From contig NZ_LMDH01000001.1 of NCBI RefSeq assembly GCF_001425755.1, positions 3,042,939-3,099,567 on the forward strand: DNA of 56,629 bases. The letters run 5' to 3'. Made by a program: the position numbers and the translations under genes. Below the pieces are notes generated by a model. The model was not told the origin of the DNA. It worked only from the letters and a program-made list of their open reading frames with translations, and ran no database searches. Positions 47,518 through 56,627 of this stretch are shown in pieces. This DNA comes from Aeromicrobium sp. Root344 (GTDB lineage Bacteria > Actinomycetota > Actinomycetes > Propionibacteriales > Nocardioidaceae). Every line of letters begins with the position of its first letter. Within the stretch, counting starts at the first letter, position 1.

Positions 47518-47580
47518 AGATCTGCGCCCGCGTGGTTCTGACATCACTTCCCCGGTGTCAGACCCAGCGGACGCAGATCT
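47518..47580 (+). ncRNA. Long imperfect hairpin after mraZ (possible RNase III site)
   Basis: Left arm 47518-47543 and right arm 47556-47580 pair over about 25 positions with a few mismatches and one bulge; ends AGATCTGCG and TCTGACA pair exactly with their counterparts. Loop 47544-47555. It lies within the mraZ-rsmH transcript, outside any ORF. I recall RNase III processing of the mraZ 3' region in Corynebacterium glutamicum; whether this is the same is untested. Confidence 0.65.
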
Positions 47581-47631
47581 GGCCACACGACATCAGCCGG
47601 GCACGACAACGAGCGGAGAGGACGAGGTGGC

Positions 47632-47760
47632 ATGAGGATCGACACGGGCACGAGGCGCGTACGGCACGAGGTGGCCGACGGCGTACGGCTCATGGCCTTT
47701 TCTCTCGGCTCGTCCATCGCGCTCGCCGCCATCATCGCTCTCGTTCTGGGGTCGCTATGA
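47632..47760 (+). CDS. 42-residue single-pass membrane mini-protein in the dcw cluster
   Basis: Too short for ordinary gene calls. It has GGACGAGG before ATG 47632, a basic N-terminus (MRIDTGTRRVRHEVADGVRL) and one membrane helix (LGSSIALAAIIALVLGSL), positive-inside topology. The stop overlaps the rsmH ATG (ATGA), the coupling typical of genuine operon members. Composition matches its neighbours. It could be a small accessory of the divisome, like other tiny division peptides, but no homologue is known to me. Confidence 0.7.
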   Translation: MRIDTGTRRVRHEVADGVRLMAFSLGSSIALAAIIALVLGSL

Positions 47761-48704
47761 CCGAGGCGAGCCACGTTCCGGTCCTCCTCGAACGCGTTCT
47801 CGACCTGTTGGCTCCTTCAGTCGCCGTCGATCGTCCTGTCGTCATCGACGCGACGCTCGGTCTCGGCGGTCACACCGAGGCGATGCTCAACCGCTTCCCC
47901 GACCTGCACGTCATCGGCATCGATCGCGATCCTGAGGCGCTCGCCCGGGCCAAGACGCGGCTCGAGTCCTTCGGCGACCGGGTGACGTTCGCGCACGCGG
48001 TCTACGACGAGATCGCCGACGTCGTCGCCGAGGCCGGCTTCCGCACCGTGTCGGGCGTCCTGTTCGACCTCGGTGTCTCCTCGATGCAGCTCGACCTCGC
48101 CGAGCGCGGCTTCGCGTACGCACAGGACGCGCCGCTCGACATGCGGATGAACCCCGAGGACGAGCTCACGGCTGCCGACATCCTCAACACGTACACGTCG
48201 CGCGATCTCGCCAAGGTCCTGCGGGAGTACGGCGAGGAGAAGTTCGCCAAGCGCATCGCGGACGCCGTCGTCGCCGAACGTGCGCGTGAGCCGTTCACCG
48301 ACAGCGCCCGCCTGGTCGACCTCATCCGGACGTCGATCCCGGCGGCGGCGAGGCGCACCGGTGGCAACCCCGCGAAGCGCACGTTCCAGGCCCTTCGCAT
48401 CGAGGTCAACGACGAGCTCGGCGTCTATCGTCGGGCGTTGCCGGCGTCGCTCGAGGTGCTGGCTCCCGGCGGTCGCGTCGTCGTGCTGGCCTACCACTCG
48501 CTCGAGGACCGCATCACCAAGCGCGCATTCACCGAGGTCACCACGACCGACGTGCCGCGCGACCTGCCGTTCGTCCCTGAGGGACACGAGGCGCGATTCC
48601 GCCTGGTCACGCGTGGCGCCGAGATGGCGACCGACGCGGAGATCGAGGAGAACTCGCGTGCCCGGTCCGTACGCCTTCGGGTCGTCGAGCGGATCGCAGC
48701 ATGA
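47757..48704 (+). CDS. rsmH: 16S rRNA (cytosine-N4)-methyltransferase
   Basis: 315 residues (formerly MraW). Methylates N4 of C1402 in 16S rRNA. Marks: HVPVLLERVLDLL, DATLGLGGHTEAML, GIDRDPEALARA, GVLFDLGVSSMQLDLAERGF, DMRMN, and QALRIEVNDEL with VLAYHSLEDRITKR. ATG 47757 overlaps the mini-protein stop. Its own stop (TGA 48702-48704) lies within a repeat element whose ATG overlaps it. Confidence 0.97.
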   Translation: MTEASHVPVLLERVLDLLAPSVAVDRPVVIDATLGLGGHTEAMLNRFPDLHVIGIDRDPEALARAKTRLESFGDRVTFAHAVYDEIADVVAEAGFRTVSGVLFDLGVSSMQLDLAERGFAYAQDAPLDMRMNPEDELTAADILNTYTSRDLAKVLREYGEEKFAKRIADAVVAERAREPFTDSARLVDLIRTSIPAAARRTGGNPAKRTFQALRIEVNDELGVYRRALPASLEVLAPGGRVVVLAYHSLEDRITKRAFTEVTTTDVPRDLPFVPEGHEARFRLVTRGAEMATDAEIEENSRARSVRLRVVERIAA

Positions 48705-48740
48705 GCGAGCGTCAGCGAGTGAACCACGACGCGCTCATGC
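48699..48740. repeat. Repeat element with 9-bp inverted ends at rsmH stop (copy 1)
   Basis: GCATGAGCG (48699-48707) and CGCTCATGC (48732-48740) are perfect inverted arms. The core ATGAGCGAGCGTCAGCGAG is shared, with one C/T change, with the element at the window end (56569-56627). It contains the rsmH stop codon and an ATG. Confidence 0.75.
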
Positions 48741-48787
48741 CGTCGCGTCCGTATTTTCTGCTCTCCTCGACGGAGGTGACGGCATGA
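48701..48787 (+). CDS. Possible 28-residue micro-ORF linking rsmH and ftsL
   Basis: ATG 48701 overlaps the rsmH stop (ATGA) and its TGA overlaps the ftsL ATG at 48784 (ATGA). The product begins MSERQRVNHDALM and has no hydrophobic helix or known motif. Much of it is encoded by the repeat. It may only keep ribosomes moving from rsmH to ftsL. A GGAGG lies inside it, serving ftsL directly. Low confidence as a real peptide. Confidence 0.35.
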   Translation: MSERQRVNHDALMPSRPYFLLSSTEVTA

Positions 48788-49227
48788 GCCCCCAGCTTGC
48801 CCGCGCGGTCAACATGGGTGGGGCGGCGGCTCCGAGGTTCTCGCCCGAGGCGGCCAAGGCGGCCGGCCTGCGCCTCGTCCGTCCCGTACGCAGCAGGGCC
48901 CGCAAGGCGCCGTTCGTCGTCGTGGTGATGACGGTGCTGTCCATCGGCCTGGTCGGTCTCATCGTCATGAGCACGGTCCTGCAAGCCCAGTCGTTCGAGG
49001 CCCAGAAGCTCAACAGCCAGGCGGCCGAGCTCGAGACGCAGCAACAGCTGCTGACCCGTGAGGTCGACAAGCTGCAGAGCCCCGCCAACGTCGCTCGCCG
49101 CGCGATCGCCTACGGCATGGTGCCCAACACCAACCCGGCGTTCCTGCGACTGTCCGACGCCAAGGTCCTGGGCAAGCCGGAGGCGGCCAAGCCCGGCAAC
49201 ACCAACATCCGGAGCGTGACGCCATGA
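48784..49227 (+). CDS. ftsL: Cell division protein FtsL-like
   Basis: 147 residues, bitopic. A basic cytoplasmic N-terminus (PVRSRARKAPF), one membrane helix (VVVVMTVLSIGLVGLIVMSTV) and an extracytoplasmic coiled coil rich in Gln/Glu (LNSQAAELETQQQLLTREVD), typical of FtsL/septum formation initiator proteins. GGAGG precedes the ATG. Overlaps ftsI by four bases. Expected to recruit FtsB/FtsQ and activate FtsWI. Confidence 0.88.
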   Translation: MSPQLARAVNMGGAAAPRFSPEAAKAAGLRLVRPVRSRARKAPFVVVVMTVLSIGLVGLIVMSTVLQAQSFEAQKLNSQAAELETQQQLLTREVDKLQSPANVARRAIAYGMVPNTNPAFLRLSDAKVLGKPEAAKPGNTNIRSVTP

Positions 49228-50975
49228 GCGCCAGCAAGACCGTGTCCCGTCGTCGTCTCCGCGTGTGCCTCGCGATGATCGTCGGCGTGTTCAGTGTCTT
49301 CGGCGTGCGGCTGTTCCAGATCCAGGGCCTCGACGCGAGCGCGTACGCCGCCCAGGCGATCGCGGACGGCACCAACAAGAGCACCGTCCCCGCGCCTCGC
49401 GGCGACATCCTCGACCGCAACGGCGCGGAGCTGGCCACGAGCGTCGACGGCATGACGCTGACCGCGGATCCCAAGATGACCTCGGCGGACGCGCCGCAGA
49501 TCGCCCGCATCCTCCGTCAGGAGCTGGGCAGCCGCATCGACTACTTCGACACGATCGACAAGCTCCGCACTCCGGACTCCCGATTCGTGTACCTGATCCG
49601 CGACGTGCCCGCGTGGACCGGCAAGAAGGCGCTCACGGCGATCGCCAAGGCCAACCTGACCGGGGTCTTCAGCGAGAAGGAGACCCTGCGGACGTACCCC
49701 GGCGGCAAGCTCGCCGCGAACCTGCTCGGCTACGTCAACGGCACCGGCAAGGGCGTCGCCGGAATCGAGCAGGAGTACAACAAGACGCTGACCGGCACCG
49801 ACGGCGCCAGCACGTACGAGGTCGACCCCAACACCGGCGTGCGCATCCCGATGGCCGACAGCACCGTGACCGCGATGGTGCCGGGCCGCGACGTGACGAC
49901 CACGATCGATCGCGACCTGCAGTGGTACGCCGACCAGCGTCTCGCCGACGCCGTGCGCGAGTCGAGCTCGGACTGGGGCCTCGCGATCACGATGGACACC
50001 AAGACGTGCCAGATCGTCCAGATGTCCCAGGCGCCGACGTTCAACGCCGACGACGGCACCGGCATGGCCGACTCCAACACGGTGTCGCGGGCGGTGCAGA
50101 ACGTCTACGAGCCCGGCAGCGTCATGAAGACCGTCACGATGGCGGCCCTCGCCGACCAGGGCAAGATCGCATCGGACACGCCCATCGTCGTCCCGTCAGG
50201 CATGGACATCGACGGGTTCCACATCGGTGACTACTGGGAACACGGCACGATCCACCTGACAGCCGCCGGCGTGATCGCCAAGTCGTCCAACCTCGGCACG
50301 ATCGTCGCGTCCCAGCAGATGAGCAACACGACGATGTACAACTACTTCCGCAGGTTCGGCTTCGGCCAGATGTCCGGTGTCAACCTGCCGGGCGAGTCCG
50401 ACGGCATCCTCAAGAACGGCAAGGACTGGACCAAGGCCAATCACGCCACGATCGCCTTCGGCCAGGGTGTCTCGGTGACCGCGCTGCAGATGGTGCGGGC
50501 GGTCGGTGCGATCGCCAACGCCGGCAAGATGTGCGAGCCGTCCGTCGTGAGCTCGACGACCGGCGCGGACGGCAAGCAGGTCAAGATCCCGGCCGCTCCC
50601 AGCAAGCGCGTCGTGTCGAAGGACGCCGCAGCCACGGTCACCCGCATGATGGAGGCCGTCACGGCTCCCGACGGCACCGCCCCCGCAGCGGCCATCAAGG
50701 GCTACCGGGTCGCCGGCAAGACCGGCACGGCCTGGCGAGTCGACCCCGCGACGGGCCGCTACATCCGCGGGCAGAACACGGTGTCGTTCATGGGCTTCGC
50801 GCCGGCCGACAACCCGCGCTTTTTGACCTACATCGTGCTCGACAAGCCGTACAGCAACGCTGGAGGTGGCTCGACCGCCGGGCCGGTGTTCCACGACATC
50901 ATGTCGATGGCGCTGGAGCGCTTCGGGGTCGCGCCGACCGGCTCGAAGAGCCCGAAGGTGGCACAGACCTGGTAA
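49224..50975 (+). CDS. ftsI: Class B penicillin-binding protein (septal transpeptidase)
   Basis: 583 residues. N-terminal membrane helix (RVCLAMIVGVFSVFGVRLF), dimerisation/pedestal domain with APRGDILDRNG, then transpeptidase motifs SxxK in YEPGSVMKTVT, SxN in AKSSNLGT, and KTGT in VAGKTGTAWR. Makes 3-4 crosslinks at the septum. ATG 49224 overlaps the ftsL stop. No PASTA domain follows, so it ends 50 or so residues after KTGT. Followed by tandem hairpins. Confidence 0.96.
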   Translation: MSASKTVSRRRLRVCLAMIVGVFSVFGVRLFQIQGLDASAYAAQAIADGTNKSTVPAPRGDILDRNGAELATSVDGMTLTADPKMTSADAPQIARILRQELGSRIDYFDTIDKLRTPDSRFVYLIRDVPAWTGKKALTAIAKANLTGVFSEKETLRTYPGGKLAANLLGYVNGTGKGVAGIEQEYNKTLTGTDGASTYEVDPNTGVRIPMADSTVTAMVPGRDVTTTIDRDLQWYADQRLADAVRESSSDWGLAITMDTKTCQIVQMSQAPTFNADDGTGMADSNTVSRAVQNVYEPGSVMKTVTMAALADQGKIASDTPIVVPSGMDIDGFHIGDYWEHGTIHLTAAGVIAKSSNLGTIVASQQMSNTTMYNYFRRFGFGQMSGVNLPGESDGILKNGKDWTKANHATIAFGQGVSVTALQMVRAVGAIANAGKMCEPSVVSSTTGADGKQVKIPAAPSKRVVSKDAAATVTRMMEAVTAPDGTAPAAAIKGYRVAGKTGTAWRVDPATGRYIRGQNTVSFMGFAPADNPRFLTYIVLDKPYSNAGGGSTAGPVFHDIMSMALERFGVAPTGSKSPKVAQTW

Positions 50976-51003
50976 GTCGGAGGGCTCCTGCGTCGCCCTT
51001 CTG

Positions 51004-51043
51004 AGCGGCTTCGCCGCTGCCGCCTTGTCCGGCTTCGCCGGAC
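51004..51043 (+). terminator. Two tandem UUCG-tetraloop hairpins after ftsI
   Basis: AGCGGC-TTCG-CCGCT-type hairpin (51004-51018) and GTCCGGCTTCGCCGGAC (51027-51043) follow one another. Both close with C(UUCG)G, an exceptionally stable RNA loop. No T-tract is present, so they may stabilise the upstream mRNA end or pause polymerase rather than terminate it outright. Confidence 0.55.
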
Positions 51044-51122
51044 CTTCATCTCGCGTGATCGATGGACTGGTTCGGACATGTGGGCGGGACGTGGCCAGCG
51101 CGAGCCAGTGACCTCCAGTAGA

Positions 51123-51128
51123 TAGGTT
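51123..51128 (+). promoter_or_regulatory. Leaderless -10 box of murE
   Basis: TAGGTT six bases before GTG 51135; identical hexamer to gcvT and the aminotransferase. It gives murE and its followers a promoter independent of mraZ. Confidence 0.6.
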
Positions 51129-51134
51129 GGGACA

Positions 51135-52625
51135 GTGACTGAGGAGATGCGCGTACGGCCGCGGGAGACGCCGCGATGGACCCTCACCGAGCTGGCGGCC
51201 GAGCTCGACGCCGTGGCCACGGCGGAGGCGATCATCACCGGCATCTCGCTCAACACCAAGGACCTCGAGCCCGGCGACCTCTACGCGGCGCTGCAGGGCG
51301 CCAACTCGCACGGTGCGGCCTACGCCGGCGTCGCGCGCGACCTCGGCGCCACAGCCGTGCTCACCGACCCGGAGGGCGCCGCGATCGTCACGGGCCTGCC
51401 GATGATCGTGGTCGACGACCCGCGAAGGGTGCTGGCCAAGCTCAGCAGCACGTTCTACGAGAGTCCCAGCGAAGCGTTCACGACGATCGGCATCACCGGC
51501 ACGCAGGGCAAGACCACGACGACCTACCTCGCCGAAGCGGCGCTGGGGGAGCGCCGATCGGCTGTGGTCGGCACGATCGGCACCCGGATCGGCCGGGTTC
51601 CCGCCGCCTCGACGCTGACGACGCCCGAGGCGCCGCAGCTCCAGGCGCTGTTCGCGGTGATGCGTGAAGAGAACGTCGAGCTGTGCGCGATGGAGGTCTC
51701 GAGCCACGCGCTGGTCAAGGGCCGGGTCGACGGGTTCACGTTCGACGTCGGGGTGTTCCTCAACCTCGGTCGCGACCACCTCGACTTCCACAAGGACCTC
51801 GAGGACTACTTCCTCGCCAAGGCGGCCCTGTTCACTCCGGAGCACGCCCGTCACGCAGTCATCAACATCGACGACCCGCACGGCCGCAGGCTGCGCGAGC
51901 TGACGCCCTTGCCCGTCACGACGTTCTCGACCGACGGCAACCCGGCCGACTGGCGGGCCGTCAACATCCGGCCGCACCGGCTGGGCACGGACCTCGAGGT
52001 GCTGGGACCCGACGAGCTCGCGATCGACCTGTCAGTGCCGTTGCCCGGCGTCTTCAACGTCTCCAACGCCCTCTCGGTCATCGCTGCGTTGGCGCAGGCG
52101 GGCTACGACCCCAAGGAGCTCGCCGCAGGAATCGCGGCGAGCACAGGCGTCCCGGGCCGGATGGAGCGCGTCGACGCGGGGCAGGCGTTCACGGCGATCG
52201 TCGACTACGCACACAAGCCGGACGCCGTCACCGCCGTGCTGACCGCACTCCGACCGGTCACGGCCGGACGGCTGATCATGGTGATCGGCGCGGGCGGCGA
52301 CCGCGACCACGGCAAGCGCCCGCTGATGGGGGAGGCCGCAGCACGTCACGCCGACGTCGTCATCGTCACCGACGACAACCCGCGCACGGAGCGCGCGGCG
52401 TCGATCCGTGCCGCCCTGATGGAGGGTGCGGGTGGCGGGCCGGGCCTCGCGATCGAGGTCCCGGGACGGCGTGAGGCCATCGCGCACGCCGTCCACATGG
52501 CGCACCTGGGCGACACGGTCGTGATCGCCGGCAAGGGCCACGAACGCGGTCAGGAGATCCAGGGCGTGGTCCACCCGTTCGACGACCGGGAGGTCCTGCT
52601 GGAGCTGATCGGAGAGTCTGCGTGA
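51135..52625 (+). CDS. murE: UDP-MurNAc-tripeptide synthetase (DAP-adding)
   Basis: 496 residues. Adds diaminopimelate to UDP-MurNAc-L-Ala-D-Glu. Motifs: TGTQGKTTTTYLAEA (P-loop), VSSHALVKGRVDGF, LNLGRDHLDFH, YAHKPDA, and VTDDNPRTE, whose DNPR marks DAP rather than Lys specificity. LL- and meso-DAP cannot be separated from this. GTG 51135 fits the leaderless layout. Overlaps murF by four bases. Confidence 0.96.
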   Translation: MTEEMRVRPRETPRWTLTELAAELDAVATAEAIITGISLNTKDLEPGDLYAALQGANSHGAAYAGVARDLGATAVLTDPEGAAIVTGLPMIVVDDPRRVLAKLSSTFYESPSEAFTTIGITGTQGKTTTTYLAEAALGERRSAVVGTIGTRIGRVPAASTLTTPEAPQLQALFAVMREENVELCAMEVSSHALVKGRVDGFTFDVGVFLNLGRDHLDFHKDLEDYFLAKAALFTPEHARHAVINIDDPHGRRLRELTPLPVTTFSTDGNPADWRAVNIRPHRLGTDLEVLGPDELAIDLSVPLPGVFNVSNALSVIAALAQAGYDPKELAAGIAASTGVPGRMERVDAGQAFTAIVDYAHKPDAVTAVLTALRPVTAGRLIMVIGAGGDRDHGKRPLMGEAAARHADVVIVTDDNPRTERAASIRAALMEGAGGGPGLAIEVPGRREAIAHAVHMAHLGDTVVIAGKGHERGQEIQGVVHPFDDREVLLELIGESA

Positions 52626-53968
52626 TCCCGCTGACGCTGCGCCAGATCGCGGAGATCACGGGTGGCACGGTCCACGGCAACGACGGCATCGTGGTCGATG
52701 CGCCGGCGACCCTCGACTCACGTGCCGCCGAGCCCGGGGGCCTGTTCGTCGCAATCGCGGGGGAACGCGCGGACGGTCACGAGTTCGCGGCCCGGGCCGT
52801 GGCGGCCGGCGCGGCAGCCGTGCTGGGCTCCCGCGAGGTCGATGCCCCTGCGGTGATCGTGGACGACGTGGTGACGGCTCTCGGGCGGCTCGCCCGCCAC
52901 GTGATCGACGAGCTCGAGGATGTCACGGTCGTGGCGATCACCGGCTCGAGCGGCAAGACCAGCGCCAAGGACCTCATCGCCCAGCTGCTCGAGCCCGACG
53001 GTTCCACGATCGCGACGGCAGGCAACTTCAACAACGAGCTCGGCGTGCCGCTGACGGTGCTGCGCGCAGACGAGCTGACTCGCTTCCTCGTCGTCGAGAT
53101 GGGCGCCCGAGCTCTCGGCAACATCGCCGACCTGTGCCGGATCGTCCCGCCGGATGTCGGCGTCGTGCTCAACGTCGGACACGCTCACATCGGCGAGTTC
53201 GGCTCCGCCGAGGTGATCGCCCAGACCAAGGGCGAGCTCGCCGAGGCGGTCGAGGGTGACGGCGTGGTCGTGCTCAACGCCGACGACCCGCTCGTGTCGG
53301 CCATGGCAGCGCGCACGGATGCCGCGATCGTGACGTTCGGGCAGGCGGGCGACGTGCGCGTCAGCGACCTCGAGATCGACGAGCAGGGGAGCCCGAGGTT
53401 CACCTTGACCAGCTCGGGCCGGAGCGTGCCGGCGTACGTCCCGCTGATCGGTGAGTACCACGCGTGGAACGCCGCGGCCGCGGCCGCGACGGCGATCGTG
53501 CTCGGCGTCGACCTCGCGACGGCGGCCGAACGGCTCGCGCGCGTCGAACCGCGGTCCGCGATGCGGATGGAGCGCCACGTACGTCCTGACGGCGTCGTCG
53601 TGGTCAACGACGCCTACAACGCCAACCCCGAGTCGATGGCGGCGGCGCTGCGCGCCATTGCGGCTGTCGGGGGCGACCGCGCTGTCGCGGTGCTCGGCGA
53701 GATGCTCGAGCTGGGCGACGAGAGCCACGAGGCACATGTCGAGGTCGGTCGCCTCGCCGCGGAGCTCGGCTACTCCCGCGTGATCGTGGTGGGCGACGGC
53801 GCCCGCGGGATCGCTGAAGGAGCCGGTGGGATCGCCGTCAGTGTCGACGACGTCGATGTGGCCGTTCGCACACTGTCCGCGAGCCTGTCAGGGCGCGAGG
53901 TGGTTCTTGTGAAAGCATCGAGGGGCGGCCGCCTCGAAAGGGTCGTGGACGCCCTCCTGCAGAGCTGA
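52622..53968 (+). CDS. murF: UDP-MurNAc-pentapeptide synthetase
   Basis: 448 residues. Adds D-Ala-D-Ala to the tripeptide. P-loop [65 protein letters not shown] and [14 protein letters not shown] 52622 overlaps the murE stop, ensuring stoichiometric synthesis. Confidence 0.96.
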   Translation: MIPLTLRQIAEITGGTVHGNDGIVVDAPATLDSRAAEPGGLFVAIAGERADGHEFAARAVAAGAAAVLGSREVDAPAVIVDDVVTALGRLARHVIDELEDVTVVAITGSSGKTSAKDLIAQLLEPDGSTIATAGNFNNELGVPLTVLRADELTRFLVVEMGARALGNIADLCRIVPPDVGVVLNVGHAHIGEFGSAEVIAQTKGELAEAVEGDGVVVLNADDPLVSAMAARTDAAIVTFGQAGDVRVSDLEIDEQGSPRFTLTSSGRSVPAYVPLIGEYHAWNAAAAAATAIVLGVDLATAAERLARVEPRSAMRMERHVRPDGVVVVNDAYNANPESMAAALRAIAAVGGDRAVAVLGEMLELGDESHEAHVEVGRLAAELGYSRVIVVGDGARGIAEGAGGIAVSVDDVDVAVRTLSASLSGREVVLVKASRGGRLERVVDALLQS

Positions 53969-54021
53969 CGGCATACTCGACCGAGCATGCCCAACCGTCC
54001 GGTGAAAGGACCAGCCACCCG

Positions 54022-55089
54022 ATGAAGGCCATCCTGATCGCAGGAGCACTGTCCCTCTTGGGGACCCTCATCGGCACTCGCTTCGCGATCTCGGTCCTCG
54101 TCAAGAAGGGCTACGGCCAGCTGATCCGCGACGACGGTCCCACGTCGCACCACACCAAGCGCGGCACGCCGACGATGGGTGGCCTCGTCATCATCGCCTC
54201 GGTCCTGATCGCCTACTTCGCTGCCAAGCTGGCGACCCAGACCGAGCCCAGCGCATCGGCGCTGCTCCTGTTGTTCCTGTTCACGGGTCTGGGGGCGATC
54301 GGATTCCTCGACGACTTCATCAAGGTCTTCAAGCAGCGCAACCTCGGTCTGCGCAGCAAGGCGAAGTTCATCGGCCAGGTCGTCATCGGCCTCGTCTTCG
54401 CGTGGGCCGCGATCGGCTGGGAGGACGACACGGGGGAGACGCCGATCACCCATGCCATCTCGTTCACCCGCGACTTCAACGGTCCTCAGCTGCCGACGAT
54501 CCTGCTCGTGATCTGGGTGCTGCTGATGATCGCCGGCACCAGCAACGGGGTGAACCTCACCGACGGGCTAGACGGTCTCGCCACAGGCGCCTCGGTGATG
54601 GTGTTCGGCGCGTTCGTCATCATCAACATCTGGCAGTTCAACCAGAGCTGCTCGGCGCTCAACGCCGGGACGAAGTGCTACGAGGTACGCGACCCGCTCG
54701 ACCTCGCGGTCGTGGCGTCCGCCCTCACGGGAGCGTGTTTCGGCTTCCTCTGGTGGAACGCGTCGCCGGCCAAGATCTTCATGGGTGACACGGGCTCGTT
54801 GTCGCTCGGCGGCGCCATGGCCGGATTCGCCCTCATGACCCGCACCGAGCTGCTGCTCGTGGTCATCGGCGGCCTGTTCGTCGCCATCACGGCGTCGGTG
54901 ATCCTGCAGGTCGGGTTCTTCAAGCTCAGCGGCGGCAGACGCATCTTCCGCATGGCGCCGCTCCAGCACCACTTCGAGCTGCTGGGCTGGGCCGAGATCA
55001 CGATCGTGGTCAGGTTCTGGATCATCAGCGGCCTGTGCGTCGCCGCCGGCCTCGGCATCTTCTACGCCGAGTGGGTCACTGGCGCATGA
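54022..55089 (+). CDS. mraY: Phospho-N-acetylmuramoyl-pentapeptide transferase
   Basis: 355 residues, about ten membrane helices. Transfers phospho-MurNAc-pentapeptide to undecaprenyl phosphate giving lipid I. Marks: [29 protein letters not shown] with catalytic aspartates, [22 protein letters not shown], and [17 protein letters not shown] lies about a dozen bases before ATG 54022, 53 bases after murF. Overlaps murD. Confidence 0.97.
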   Translation: MKAILIAGALSLLGTLIGTRFAISVLVKKGYGQLIRDDGPTSHHTKRGTPTMGGLVIIASVLIAYFAAKLATQTEPSASALLLLFLFTGLGAIGFLDDFIKVFKQRNLGLRSKAKFIGQVVIGLVFAWAAIGWEDDTGETPITHAISFTRDFNGPQLPTILLVIWVLLMIAGTSNGVNLTDGLDGLATGASVMVFGAFVIINIWQFNQSCSALNAGTKCYEVRDPLDLAVVASALTGACFGFLWWNASPAKIFMGDTGSLSLGGAMAGFALMTRTELLLVVIGGLFVAITASVILQVGFFKLSGGRRIFRMAPLQHHFELLGWAEITIVVRFWIISGLCVAAGLGIFYAEWVTGA

Positions 55090-56546
55090 CGAGTGTCGAC
55101 GTCCTCGGTCGCGAGTCGTCGTGGGAAGGCGTACGAGCGGTCATCGGAGGGCTGGGCGTCAGCGGGTTCGCCGCGGCCGACACCTTGCAGCACCTCGGCG
55201 CGAGCGTCGTGGCGCTCGACGACGGTGACGACGACACCCTGCGCGAGAAGGCGACGCTCCTGGAGATCCTCGGCGTCGACGTACGCCTCGGCGCCGGGTC
55301 GACCGCGCGGCTGCCCGAAGGCGACATCGACCTGATCGTCACCTCGCCGGGCTGGCGTCCCACCACGGCGATCCTGCTGGAGGCGGCGGGCCGCGGCATC
55401 CCGGTGTGGGGCGAGGTCGAGCTTGCCTGGCGCCTGCGCGGCGAAGACGCGGCGCCCTGGCTGGCGGTGACCGGCACCAACGGCAAGACCACCACCGTCC
55501 AGATGCTCGAGGCGATCCTGCGCGCAGAGGGTCTCAACGCCCTCGCAGTCGGCAACGTCGGCACGCCGGTGCTCGAGGCGGTCATGAACCCCGAGCCGTT
55601 CGACGTCCTGGCCGTCGAGCTCTCCAGCTATCAGCTGCACTGGAGCTCGTCGATCTCCGCCGAGGCGAGCGCCGTGCTCAACCTCGCGCCGGACCACCTC
55701 GACTGGCACGGCGGCCTCGACGCCTACGCCGCCGACAAGGGCCGCATCTACGACCGTACGCAGCTGGCGTGCGTCTACAACGTGCAGGACACGGAGACCG
55801 AGCGGCTCGTCGAGGAGGCCGACGTCGTCGAGGGTTGCCGGGCGATCGGCTTCACCCTCGGCATCCCCGCGCCGGGCATGATCGGCCTCGTCGACGACGC
55901 GATCGCCGATCGGGCCTACATCACCGGCCGGCTGTCGAGCGCGGCCGAGCTGGGCAGCGTCCACGACCTGGCACCCGCCGACGGCGAGCTGCCGGCACCT
56001 CACAACGTCGCCAACGCGCTGGCGGCCGCGGCGCTCGCGCGCGCCCACGGCGTCGCGCCGCGAGCCGTGCGCGACGGGCTCCGCTCGTTCAAGCCCGACG
56101 CCCATCGCATCGCCGAGGTCGCCCGCTTCGGCGGCGTCCGCTGGGTCGACGACTCCAAGGCCACCAACACGCATGCCGCTCAAGCGTCCCTGCAGAGCTT
56201 CGAGCACGTCGTGTGGGTCGCCGGAGGACTGGCCAAGGGCGCGAGCTTCGACGAGCTCGTGATCGCGACCCGTGACCGCCTCCGAGCCGCGATCCTGGTC
56301 GGCCGCGACCGCGCACTGGTCGCCGAGGCGCTCGCGCGACACGCGCCTGATGTGCCCGTCGTCGAGGTCGACACCGGGGAGACTGATCCCATGGATCGCG
56401 TCGTCGAGGTCGCGGCATCACTCGCCCGTGAGGGCGACACCGTGCTGCTGGCCCCTGGCGCCGCCTCCATGGACCAGTTCCGCAACTACTCCGCCCGAGG
56501 CGACAGCTTCGCCGCGGCGGTGCACCGGTTGCGTGACAGGCCCTGA
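55086..56546 (+). CDS. murD: UDP-MurNAc-L-Ala:D-Glu ligase
   Basis: 486 residues. Adds D-glutamate to UDP-MurNAc-L-Ala. N-terminal nucleotide-binding [17 protein letters not shown]-loop [22 protein letters not shown]-like [44 protein letters not shown] and [29 protein letters not shown] 55086 overlaps the mraY stop by four bases. Gene order mraY-murD predicts ftsW next, beyond this window. Confidence 0.97.
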   Translation: MTSVDVLGRESSWEGVRAVIGGLGVSGFAAADTLQHLGASVVALDDGDDDTLREKATLLEILGVDVRLGAGSTARLPEGDIDLIVTSPGWRPTTAILLEAAGRGIPVWGEVELAWRLRGEDAAPWLAVTGTNGKTTTVQMLEAILRAEGLNALAVGNVGTPVLEAVMNPEPFDVLAVELSSYQLHWSSSISAEASAVLNLAPDHLDWHGGLDAYAADKGRIYDRTQLACVYNVQDTETERLVEEADVVEGCRAIGFTLGIPAPGMIGLVDDAIADRAYITGRLSSAAELGSVHDLAPADGELPAPHNVANALAAAALARAHGVAPRAVRDGLRSFKPDAHRIAEVARFGGVRWVDDSKATNTHAAQASLQSFEHVVWVAGGLAKGASFDELVIATRDRLRAAILVGRDRALVAEALARHAPDVPVVEVDTGETDPMDRVVEVAASLAREGDTVLLAPGAASMDQFRNYSARGDSFAAAVHRLRDRP

Positions 56547-56568
56547 CCTTCCTTCCCCGAGGCAGAGG

Positions 56569-56627
56569 AACCACGACATGAGCGAGCGCCAGCGAGCGAA
56601 TTGTGAGACAGGGCTCATGTCGTGGTT
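56569..56627. repeat. Repeat element with perfect 15-bp inverted ends after murD (copy 2)
   Basis: AACCACGACATGAGC (56569-56583) and GCTCATGTCGTGGTT (56613-56627) are exact reverse complements round a 29-base loop. The left half shares ATGAGCGAGCGCCAGCGAG with copy 1 at the rsmH stop, one C/T difference. The element includes an ATG (56578) with AGAGGA upstream and an open frame (MSERQRANCETGLMSW) to the window end, which might be the start of ftsW or only chance. Confidence 0.8.
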
